Source: Roseibacillus sp.
Lineage (GTDB): Bacteria; Verrucomicrobiota; Verrucomicrobiae; Verrucomicrobiales; Akkermansiaceae
Assembly: GCA_002723015.1 (NCBI GenBank)
Contig: PBNG01000015.1
Span: 110,997-117,130, forward strand
Direction: 5' to 3'
DNA: 6,134 nt
In this document: piece by piece, positions 1 to 6,134 of the stretch
Numbering within the stretch: the first letter of the stretch is position 1
Layout of the letters: every line of letters starts with the position of its first letter
The notes under the pieces: generated by a model
The model's input: only the letters and a program-made list of their open reading frames with translations
Told to the model about the DNA's origin: nothing
Database searches by the model: none
Translations under genes and position numbers: made by a program

Positions 1-2
1 GG

Positions 3-1358
3 GAGTGCACTACATGGGACACCTTCTTCGCGTCTCCGCCGGAAAATCAGGAAGAAGTCGTGCCGGTGATTCGGGACCGCTTGAGCACGCTCTTGCTCCG
101 TGCCTTCCGTCGTCCAGTCTCCACCGACACCATCGAAAGATATACCGACTTTGCTGCACGAGAGCTGAAAAATGGCGCGACCTTTACCGAAACCATGAAA
201 GCATTGGTCAGTGCGACCATTGCTTCCCCCGAGTTCCTCTATCTCTATAACGTGAAAGATCGGGGCCCAGTGAGCGGGAGAGAGCTCATTGACCCATATG
301 AACTCGCCTCTCGCCTCTCTTTTTTCCTTTGGGTCAGCATTCCAGATGAGCGTTTACTGGACCTCGCGGCAACCGGTGACTTGGGCAATCCAGATATTCT
401 CAGCCTGGAAATCGAGCGCATGCTGGTTGACCCCCGATCCTCACGATTCTGCGACATTTTTCCGGCGCAATGGCTCCAACTGGATCGTCTCGTTTCCTCA
501 ATTCCTAACCCCAAGAAGCACCCTTACTTCTATTTTAACGCCTATCGGTCCAGCATGCATATGATGATGGAGCCGTTGCTGCTGTTCGAAACGGTCTACG
601 TTGAAGACCGTTCAGTGGTCGAACTGCTCGATCCAGCGTTCACGTGGAACAGCCCACATCTGGAATCGATCTATAACCGCGAGCAGAAGCGCAAACGAGG
701 ATCCGTGCAAACCGTTACCTTCAAGCGTCGCCCCCTCACCGACCCGCGCTGGGGAGGCGTCATTACTAATGCTGCGGTAATGACGATGACTTCCAATCCT
801 GACCGCAGCCTCCCAATCACCCGGGGAGCGTGGATCAACGGAGTGATCTTCAATGATCCCCCTGAACCTCCACCAGCAGACATTCCGCCTCTCCCAACCG
901 GGGACGAGGCAGATCAGAGCAAGATGACCATCAGGGAGGAATTTGCAGCTCATCGAGTACGAGAGGATTGCGCGGGATGTCACGAAAAGATTGATCCTCT
1001 TGGTTTCGCACTGGAGAACTACGGCCCTACCGGCGAATGGCGTGCTCAGTATGAGAATGGTCGGGAAATTGACTCCAGCGGCGAACTCTACAACCGTCAC
1101 AAGTTCAATAACCCCGTCGAATTCAAGGAAACTCTCCTGAAGGAGCGCCAAAGATTCATACGAGGTTTCGCGGCCCATCTCCTCTCATTCGCATTGGGCC
1201 GCGAGCTCGGCCCCGCAGACTCCCCTGCGCTCAACGAAATCACAAAGCGGGCCCTGGCGGGGGAAGATTCTCTCCGCACGATCATGAAGATGATCGCCAT
1301 GAGCGACCCTTTCAGGTACAAAAATACCCAGTTCAAGGTAATGGATAAAACCCCATGA
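3..1358 (+). CDS. DUF1592/DUF1588/DUF1585 planctomycete-type cytochrome-like protein, 5'-truncated by the window edge
   Basis: The frame is open from base 3, so the gene begins upstream; 451 residues are visible. The GTG at base 60 lies inside a conserved region (LLLRAFRRPVS) and is not a credible start. Numbering from base 3, the domains in order are: DUF1595-like, about 20-85, ending in IASPEFLYLY; DUF1592, about 97-228, with YELASRLSFFLW and EDRSVVELLD; DUF1588, about 247-345, with GGVITNAAVMTMTSNP, a proline-rich stretch and the c-type haem motif CAGCH (residues 323-327, bases 969-983) followed by IDPLGFALENYG; and DUF1585, about 360-440. Family members usually run to 700-1000 residues, with a signal peptide and often a second cytochrome (PSCyt1) and DUF1587 at the N-terminus, which would lie outside the window. 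They are exported; a redox role is inferred from the haem motif and the substrate is unknown. The stop overlaps the next gene's ATG. Family assignment is sure, function is not. Confidence 0.93.
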   Translation, partial: ECTTWDTFFASPPENQEEVVPVIRDRLSTLLLRAFRRPVSTDTIERYTDFAARELKNGATFTETMKALVSATIASPEFLYLYNVKDRGPVSGRELIDPYELASRLSFFLWVSIPDERLLDLAATGDLGNPDILSLEIERMLVDPRSSRFCDIFPAQWLQLDRLVSSIPNPKKHPYFYFNAYRSSMHMMMEPLLLFETVYVEDRSVVELLDPAFTWNSPHLESIYNREQKRKRGSVQTVTFKRRPLTDPRWGGVITNAAVMTMTSNPDRSLPITRGAWINGVIFNDPPEPPPADIPPLPTGDEADQSKMTIREEFAAHRVREDCAGCHEKIDPLGFALENYGPTGEWRAQYENGREIDSSGELYNRHKFNNPVEFKETLLKERQRFIRGFAAHLLSFALGRELGPADSPALNEITKRALAGEDSLRTIMKMIAMSDPFRYKNTQFKVMDKTP

Positions 1359-2731
1359 GGAAAAAATCAGATGCGCCGGGAGCTCTCTCCCGAAGAAAGT
1401 TCCTGACCGGCATTGGCGGAGCCGCCCTGAGCCTTCCACACCTCGAAAGTGTCGCTGCATCGCCCGCAACAACAACAGGAGGAGCACCAGCGACAAGACT
1501 CGCCTTTTTCTATATGCCCAATGGGATGACCCGCAGGGGATTCTTCCCCGGGGAGTCTGACCGGAAACTGCCTAACTTTGCGGGACAGAATAATGTGTGG
1601 CGTTTCGAAGGCCGGCAAACTCCGGTCGGCCAGCATGAGATGACTTTCACCCCGACTCTCAAGGCTCTTCATCCCTTACGCGAAAATGTGTCGCTCATCA
1701 CCGGATTAGACCGCACCTTCCAGCACGGGACCGACTCGCACGCTCAGGCAGCCTCCTGTTTTCTTTCCGAAGCGGCACCTTTCGGCGTAGAGGGATCGGC
1801 CTATCCCATCGCTCGAACGCTTGATCACATTGCATCGGATGCTATCGGTCAAACCAGTCCCTTCCCCACTCTCGAGCTGAGTTGCAACGACTCCAAGGAT
1901 AACATTGAATCAATTTATTTTGACAACATGTCCTGGTACGGACCGGGACATGTCGCCCCCTCAATGAGGAACCCCCGCAAAGTCTATGATCGCCTCTTCG
2001 GGACTCAGAACAATCGCCGCTCGCGCAACATCACAGACCTCGTACTCAGCAACGCTGGCAGCTTACAAAGGAAATTGGGTGCTGCCGACAAGGATAAGTT
2101 CAACGAGTATTTTGAGTCTGTCCGATCCATTGAGAAACGCCTCGACAGGGTTGACGCCATGAGGGCTGACATGAAGCCCGTCCATATTGAACGACCCGGC
2201 GAGGGACATCTTCCTCGCAAGGATTACATCTATCTCATGGGTGACCTTATGATAGCTGCTCTGCAGACGGGATTAACGAATGTAAGCACCCTCATGATCG
2301 GAGCAGAGCGCTGGGGCACCACCCTTAAATACGAGGGGATTCTTGACCAGCCCCGAAGCCACCACGGCATGACCCACAACCCCAAAAGGCACCTTGAGGA
2401 CCTCCTAAAACTGGACTCCTTCCACGTCGAAGCGTATGCGAGAATGATCAGGAAAATGAGCCTTATTGAAGAGGGCGATGGCTCGACACTCCTCGACAAT
2501 ACGATCTTCACCCTCGGAGCCGGACTTGGAGATGGCACAACCCACCAATACAACGACCTCCCCATAGTAGTTGCCGGTGGCGGTGGCGGAGCACTGAAAC
2601 GTGGCAAACATATCCACTGCCCTGAGGGAACCCCTCTCGCAAACCTGTGGCTTACCCAGCTTAATATTCTCGGAGTCGAACGCGAGAGATTTGCTGACAG
2701 CACCGGCCGCCTTTCTTCTGTCCTGGCCTGA
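1355..2731 (+). CDS. DUF1552 (HXXSHH-family) protein with Tat signal
   Basis: This 458-residue protein has full family length. It opens with a twin-arginine signal, SRRKFL at residues 12-17, then a hydrophobic stretch (about 18-28) and an Ala-rich region likely to contain the cleavage site, so it is probably exported folded. After it come the family's early motif RLAFFYMPNGM (about 48-58), the SHHG block near 335-338, and a C-terminal block with LLDNTIF, GAGLGDGTTH (388-397), DLPIVVAGGGGG and GTPLANLWL. DUF1552 genes typically sit directly beside DUF1592-type genes, as here, where the two overlap by ATGA and are probably translationally coupled; only a weak, distant AAGG precedes the start. 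No biochemical activity is established for the family. One oddity is that the residue aligned to the first His of the HXXSHH signature appears to be Gln332. The gene lies 36 bases before the next one on the same strand. Confidence 0.93.
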   Translation: MRKKSDAPGALSRRKFLTGIGGAALSLPHLESVAASPATTTGGAPATRLAFFYMPNGMTRRGFFPGESDRKLPNFAGQNNVWRFEGRQTPVGQHEMTFTPTLKALHPLRENVSLITGLDRTFQHGTDSHAQAASCFLSEAAPFGVEGSAYPIARTLDHIASDAIGQTSPFPTLELSCNDSKDNIESIYFDNMSWYGPGHVAPSMRNPRKVYDRLFGTQNNRRSRNITDLVLSNAGSLQRKLGAADKDKFNEYFESVRSIEKRLDRVDAMRADMKPVHIERPGEGHLPRKDYIYLMGDLMIAALQTGLTNVSTLMIGAERWGTTLKYEGILDQPRSHHGMTHNPKRHLEDLLKLDSFHVEAYARMIRKMSLIEEGDGSTLLDNTIFTLGAGLGDGTTHQYNDLPIVVAGGGGGALKRGKHIHCPEGTPLANLWLTQLNILGVERERFADSTGRLSSVLA

Positions 2732-2755
2732 CTCATCTGTTGAGGAAGAATTCCT

Positions 2756-2759
2756 GAGG
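2756..2759 (+). promoter_or_regulatory. Ribosome binding site (GAGG) for the ankyrin lipoprotein gene
   Basis: GAGG lies 8 bases before the ATG at 2768, a normal Shine-Dalgarno spacing. It supports that ATG (or the adjacent ATG at 2771) over the in-frame GTG at 2831, which would give a more compact signal peptide but has no purine-rich sequence before it. Confidence 0.5.
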
Positions 2760-2767
2760 CTTACCCG

Positions 2768-3337
2768 ATGATGATACAACGGGGCAGCCCTCCCGGGACC
2801 TCTCCCGCCCCATGCCTCCACCGGGCAACCGTGTCTCCCTCACCTCTGATAAACATTCATCACCTCGTTTTGGTGACGCTCTTGGCAGGTGCTTGCATAG
2901 GCTGTGATCCTCATGTGGATCCGGTCTGCCTCGGTCGCGCTGAGGCGCAGATGATGGCTGATGTCAATGCCACCGACGACACCCACCATACCCCGCTGCT
3001 CATGACCAGCTGCATGGAGGTTGCGGAACTACTGATTGACGCAGGGGCCGATGTAGATCTTAAACTGAAGGAGGGCAGCATGGGCCAAGATGATGAACAC
3101 GATCACGACAAGGCTGGAGATGCCGCTTTCGATAAGATCGTACGAAGCTACTCAGAAAAAAATTCCTCCCGCGTTTGCACCCTGTTGATGACCAAAGAAG
3201 CAAGACTGGATGAATTGAATGCTAAGGATCTTACACCCCTGCACGAGGCCTTGGCAAATGGGCGTAACAAGACCTCTGAACTCTTCCGCGAATATGACGC
3301 CGAGACGAGCGCGGAATTAAAAGCGGCGGAGAAATGA
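2768..3337 (+). CDS. Small exported ankyrin-repeat protein, probable lipoprotein
   Basis: The product has 189 residues. A hydrophobic segment (about 33-45, LVLVTLLAGACIGC) ends at two cysteines, C43 and C46, which looks like a lipoprotein signal, although neither cysteine has an ideal lipobox and the leader before it is long (32 residues). The mature part looks like two to three degenerate ankyrin repeats. Repeat 1 (about 65-98) has TPLLM and EVAELLIDAGADVDLK and seems about three residues short in its inter-helix loop. Repeat 2 (about 118-150) has VCTLLMTKEARLDE. Repeat 3 (about 150-180) has NAKDLTPLHEALANG. Between repeats 1 and 2 lies an Asp/His-rich linker, DDEHDHDK (108-115). Ankyrin repeats bind other proteins, so a scaffold or partner-binding role outside the cytoplasm is an inference. 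It follows the DUF1552 gene after 36 bases and overlaps the next gene by ATGA. The start could instead be the GTG at 2831. Confidence 0.8.
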   Translation: MMIQRGSPPGTSPAPCLHRATVSPSPLINIHHLVLVTLLAGACIGCDPHVDPVCLGRAEAQMMADVNATDDTHHTPLLMTSCMEVAELLIDAGADVDLKLKEGSMGQDDEHDHDKAGDAAFDKIVRSYSEKNSSRVCTLLMTKEARLDELNAKDLTPLHEALANGRNKTSELFREYDAETSAELKAAEK

Positions 3338-3918
3338 GACCCGAGAGACACCTCCTTCCGGTGGAGAAAGGCCTTCACCTTTCTAGCCTCTTGCAGACCC
3401 TGACACCCATATGGGTAGCCCTCATGCTTGTCAGCTGCAAAATGGAAGACATTCGCCCAAGAGACACCGCAGGGGCTGTCACTGACTTTCAGATTATTGC
3501 CTCTTACGAAGGCCGTGTGAGCCTCGACTCTTCTGGTCAATCTTCTGGCCCAACTGAGATCATCATCCGCAGTCAAGCTGACTACGAGGCCTTTCTGATC
3601 AGGATCCCGAGGAACAAAATCACCAAGGTCAACCCCGCTCCGCCCAGCGACGACCCCTTACTCGGGAAGCCGGTCATTGATTTTGAGAGCCACATGATGC
3701 TTGTCGCACTACGTGCTGGAACAATGTATGTCGCACCCAGGTTTCTATCTATTTCGACCGACAAAAACGGGTTAATCGTCCACATTCAGGATCCTGATCT
3801 TGGAGAAACGATATTCGCGAATCAACAGGAAGGAATCGGAAGCTACCGGGCAGTCGTCGTGGCAAAGGATAGAGGACCTATCCGCTTTTTCAGGCAGACT
3901 CCCCCCGGGACTCCCTGA
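3334..3918 (+). CDS. Hypothetical lipoprotein, possibly PrcB-like domain
   Basis: The product has 194 residues. A hydrophobic stretch ends in the good lipobox LVSC (residues 32-35), so a lipid-anchored mature protein of about 160 residues is predicted. I do not recognise the family firmly. The pattern IIIRSQADYEAFLIRI (76-91), then VIDFESHMMLVAL (114-126), then alternating beta-like segments (LSIS, GLIVHIQD, YRAVVVAKD) resembles the C-terminal domain of PrcB-type proteins, in which a 'residue-swap' helix precedes an 'IDF...MVLAV' strand. This is a resemblance from memory, not a match. The ATG overlaps the previous stop, and GGAG lies only 2 bases before it, so coupled translation is likely. 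PrcB in Treponema partners a protease, and here the next gene encodes a metallopeptidase, so a binding-partner role is conceivable but unproven. Confidence 0.78.
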   Translation: MRPERHLLPVEKGLHLSSLLQTLTPIWVALMLVSCKMEDIRPRDTAGAVTDFQIIASYEGRVSLDSSGQSSGPTEIIIRSQADYEAFLIRIPRNKITKVNPAPPSDDPLLGKPVIDFESHMMLVALRAGTMYVAPRFLSISTDKNGLIVHIQDPDLGETIFANQQEGIGSYRAVVVAKDRGPIRFFRQTPPGTP

Positions 3919-3975
3919 TTGGGTTCATCAATTGCTAGTGAAAAGATCAAGAAAGCATCATATTTCCTCTTTCGG

Positions 3976-4974
3976 ATGAAGACCACCATCCCGATTACTC
4001 TCTTTTTCCTGGTTACCGGCTGCGCGGAGAAGAGCACACCTGCCTCTCAAAAGGCAGAGACAGGCACAGCTATCGAACCGGTCCTGTTTGTTTCTGATGG
4101 ACTGAACTCTGATGGTTCCCTGGTCAAAAATTACCAGCGTGGACTGAAATATGCCATCGATTACTTCGGCTCCTATGGGCCCTATTACGTCTATCTTCTT
4201 GGACCCGACAGCGAGGAAAGTGTCCGAGACATATATCGCCAGCGAGCGTTAACAAGGGTGAATCTGAACTCCGGATTTCCTCCTTCGGAAGAACAGGTAG
4301 AAGAGTTTCTCACACGGCCAAACGTCATTAGTGAAATAAGGTCCGTTTTATCGGGAAAGTCAGAGGGCGGACTGACCTGGACTCAGGACCCGCCCGTTCT
4401 CTATGAGGACGTCACAACCAACGCAAAAGGGCGGGAGAAGGACCCGGTTGAAAATACATGGGGAGCTCTCCACGAGTACCACCATGTGTTCCAGATGGCA
4501 CATTGTGACACCAGACAGGACAGAACTTCTGAGAAAAACATCAACTCGTGGATGGCGGAGGGCATGGCGACCTACAGTTCCGCCAGGTTCATGGAAAACC
4601 TGGGGCTCATCGACTTCAGGGATTACATGCTGAAATTGAGAACATCAGGCGCCAACATCAGTCGTCCCAGCATCAATGAGTTCCTGGCTACAACGCAGAA
4701 TTGGCAATTGCACAACGAAAGCTACTGGGAGCAGGGCGGAGCAGCGCAGGTCTACTATATGCTTGGAGCGTGGGCGACCGCATACCTGATCCACGCTCTG
4801 CACATCGATGAAATCGTGGTCCTGAAAGAATGGTATCATGACATTCCCCTCCTCGGAAAATCAGCTGCATTCAGGATGCACATGGGTTTGCCGCTTGCCG
4901 AGTTCTACGGGAAATTTGACGCGTTCATTCGCCAGACAGATGACGAGGTAATGGAAATCTTCCCGAAATATTGA
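3976..4974 (+). CDS. Lipoprotein zinc metallopeptidase, gluzincin type (HEYHH)
   Basis: With the ATG at 3976 the product has 332 residues and begins with a textbook lipoprotein signal: MKTT, a short hydrophobic core, then VTGC with C16 as the lipidated residue. The frame can be extended to a TTG at 3919, directly after the previous stop, but that adds 19 polar residues before the signal peptide and is less likely. The zinc-binding motif HEYHH is at residues 166-170 (bases 4471-4485), with E167 as the predicted catalytic base. The predicted third ligand, E195, sits in WMAEGMATY (192-200), 25 residues after H170. This is the gluzincin (peptidase MA clan) arrangement. The C-terminal part has the usual helical pattern: YYMLGAWATAYLIHAL, then AFRMHMGLPLAEFYGKFDAFI. 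I infer proteolysis at the cell envelope; substrate and exact family are unknown. No strong Shine-Dalgarno sequence is visible before 3976. Confidence 0.86.
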   Translation: MKTTIPITLFFLVTGCAEKSTPASQKAETGTAIEPVLFVSDGLNSDGSLVKNYQRGLKYAIDYFGSYGPYYVYLLGPDSEESVRDIYRQRALTRVNLNSGFPPSEEQVEEFLTRPNVISEIRSVLSGKSEGGLTWTQDPPVLYEDVTTNAKGREKDPVENTWGALHEYHHVFQMAHCDTRQDRTSEKNINSWMAEGMATYSSARFMENLGLIDFRDYMLKLRTSGANISRPSINEFLATTQNWQLHNESYWEQGGAAQVYYMLGAWATAYLIHALHIDEIVVLKEWYHDIPLLGKSAAFRMHMGLPLAEFYGKFDAFIRQTDDEVMEIFPKY

Positions 4975-4991
4975 ATCCAATAAAAGTAATC

Positions 4992-6077
4992 ATGAGACAG
5001 CTCCTACCCCTCATTCCCCTCTTCATTTCATGCCTTCTGCTGGAGGCGTCCCAGCCCTTTCACATTTATTCCCCGAGCTCCAAGGAAAATACGCTCTGGA
5101 TTGTCAAGGCCACCCCCAACGGAGAAAGCCTCTCCCTCAAGGTCGCCCAAAGAGTGAATTTTGACTTTCCGGGCCGCGTCATCACCGCTCACCCGAGTAA
5201 ACCCCTGCTCTATGTCACAGCAACGGGCGGTGACCCTGGCAAGGTGCCGGGGGCGGTGGTGCACCTGAATAAGGATGGCTCCTACCAGAAACACCAGAAC
5301 CTCAACTTCAACGACGGTGCCTGCTATCTATCCCTCGACAGGGAAAACAGGCACCTGCTCGGGGTCAGCTACGGGAACGGCCGGCTCAATGTCTACCCGC
5401 TTGACGACAAAGGGATACCCGGGAAGGCCATCACCACGGTGGACGAGGGCAAACGAGAAGCCCACTGCGTGCTCCTGCCCCCGGACGGCAAGCACGTCTA
5501 CATACCCTACGTAAAGGGAAACCTCGCCCTCCTGCAGTATGCCTACGACGGCAAGACCGGGAAGATCACCCCCCTTGAGCCTAAGGATGCCAAGCCTCCG
5601 CTCGGTTCAGGCCCTCGCCACATGGCCTACCACCCCTCTCTTCCCATGGTATATTTCAGCAACGAGCAGGGCATCGGACTGTCCTCCTACCGACGAGAAA
5701 CCAACGGCCAACTCAAGGTCGAACAGGACATAAGCATCCTGCCACCCGGCATGTCCAAGATAGGACTGAGCGCATCAGACCTTCTGATCACCCCGAATGG
5801 AAAATTCCTCTTTGCCGGCCTGCGCGGGCACCGTCAGGATTTCGACCGCATCTCTCGTTACCGCGTGCTTGGAGATGGCAAGGCCGAGTTTCTCGGCCTG
5901 ACCGAGGCCGACAAGATCCCCTGGGGCCTAACCCTTTCCCCGGACGCAAACTTCCTCCTGGTCTCCGCCACTAGCGGGGCTAGCCTCACCGCCTACCGGA
6001 TCTCGACGGACGGCAACCTGGAGAAAGTGGCATCGCTGGCATGGGATTCAAGGATGTCGGACCTGGTCGCGCGATAA
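4992..6077 (+). CDS. Secreted beta-propeller protein, lactonase (6-phosphogluconolactonase-like) family
   Basis: With the ATG at 4992 the product has 361 residues, normal for the family. Residues 1-20 look like a Sec signal peptide (MRQ, then a Leu/Ile/Phe core, cleavage near EAS-QP). An in-frame TTG at 4971 overlaps the previous stop as TTGA but would put seven extra residues before the signal; neither start has a clear ribosome site. Propeller blades are marked by repeated 'HP/xPDGK-hydrophobic' motifs: ITAHPSKPLLYV (64-75), LLPPDGKHVYIP (161-172), GPRHMAYHPSLPMVYFSNE (207-225), LLITPNGKFLFAGLRG (264-279) and LTLSPDANFLLVSA (313-326). The GPRH...NE block and AHCVLLPPDGKHVYIP resemble E. coli Pgl. 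Cytoplasmic Pgl hydrolyses 6-phosphogluconolactone in the pentose phosphate pathway; an exported protein would not meet that substrate, so the role is probably different. Trp311 stands where relatives usually have Arg in a PRGF-like motif. Confidence 0.88.
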   Translation: MRQLLPLIPLFISCLLLEASQPFHIYSPSSKENTLWIVKATPNGESLSLKVAQRVNFDFPGRVITAHPSKPLLYVTATGGDPGKVPGAVVHLNKDGSYQKHQNLNFNDGACYLSLDRENRHLLGVSYGNGRLNVYPLDDKGIPGKAITTVDEGKREAHCVLLPPDGKHVYIPYVKGNLALLQYAYDGKTGKITPLEPKDAKPPLGSGPRHMAYHPSLPMVYFSNEQGIGLSSYRRETNGQLKVEQDISILPPGMSKIGLSASDLLITPNGKFLFAGLRGHRQDFDRISRYRVLGDGKAEFLGLTEADKIPWGLTLSPDANFLLVSATSGASLTAYRISTDGNLEKVASLAWDSRMSDLVAR

Positions 6078-6134
6078 CCCGGAACTCGCCCTCTCTTCCT
6101 CAGACAAAGCTACTGGGATTCTCCCGGGAAGGGA

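Noticed and set aside
60..62. GTG at 60 as the true start of the first gene
   Set aside because: The frame is open to the window edge and the GTG lies at the edge of a conserved DUF1595-like region. Family members have several hundred residues upstream.
612..1178. 188-codon open frame on the minus strand inside the first gene
   Set aside because: It lies wholly opposite a gene with clear domain motifs, and its translation shows no recognisable domain or signal. It is a shadow frame.
2230..2736. 168-codon open frame on the minus strand opposite the end of the DUF1552 gene
   Set aside because: The translation is of low complexity (Ser/Arg/Pro-rich), and the plus-strand protein has conserved family motifs over the same stretch.
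2781..2811. Hairpin GGGGC...GCCCC enclosing TCCCGGGA near the ankyrin gene start
   Set aside because: The stem is only 5 base pairs and lies inside the predicted coding region. Similar CCCGGG sites near 3905 and 6124 are expected by chance in DNA of this composition.
3919..3975. TTG-initiated extension of the metallopeptidase
   Set aside because: It would place 19 polar residues before an ideal lipoprotein signal that begins at the ATG at 3976. The only purine-rich sequence before the TTG is a weak GGGA.
6078..6134. Terminator after the last gene
   Set aside because: CCCGG at 6078-6082 could pair with CCGGG at 6124-6128, but the stem is only 5 base pairs with a loop of about 40 bases and no T-run follows. 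The TCCCGGGA palindrome is too short to be informative.

Overview
The window is about 6.1 kb of bacterial DNA. It carries six genes, all on the + strand and almost without gaps: one cut by the left edge and five complete. The leading pair, a DUF1592/DUF1588/DUF1585 cytochrome-like protein followed by a Tat-exported DUF1552 protein, is typical of Planctomycetota, Verrucomicrobiota, Myxococcota and some Acidobacteriota. Together with moderate G+C, many short predicted lipoproteins and a secreted lactonase-type propeller, this suggests a free-living Gram-negative bacterium of the PVC group, perhaps Verrucomicrobiota. The phylum is an inference; no marker gene is present.

Layout. Bases 3-1358 hold the C-terminal ~450 residues of the DUF1592-type protein, with a CxxCH haem-binding motif. 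Its stop overlaps the start of the DUF1552 gene (1355-2731) as ATGA. After 36 bases comes a small ankyrin-repeat, probably lipid-anchored protein (2768-3337). Another ATGA overlap joins it to a ~194-residue lipoprotein with a weak resemblance to PrcB-type domains (3334-3918). A lipoprotein zinc metallopeptidase of gluzincin type (HEYHH plus a downstream W-x-x-E-G) follows at 3976-4974. The last gene is a seven-bladed propeller protein of the lactonase/6-phosphogluconolactonase family with its own signal peptide (4992-6077). The final 57 bases are non-coding, with no convincing terminator.

How they may work together. The first visible gene probably also has a signal peptide, in its missing N-terminus, and every complete product has a visible export signal: one Tat, three lipoprotein-like and one Sec. 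The spacing (two 4-base overlaps, otherwise 17-57 bases) and shared strand suggest one transcript that begins upstream of the window. The simplest reading is a cell-envelope module in which a haem-containing DUF1592/DUF1552 pair is co-expressed with an anchored peptidase, two small lipoproteins and a periplasmic propeller. The functions of DUF1592 and DUF1552 proteins are not established, so the joint role is inferred from context only. I saw no RNA genes, mobile elements, CRISPR arrays or long repeats.
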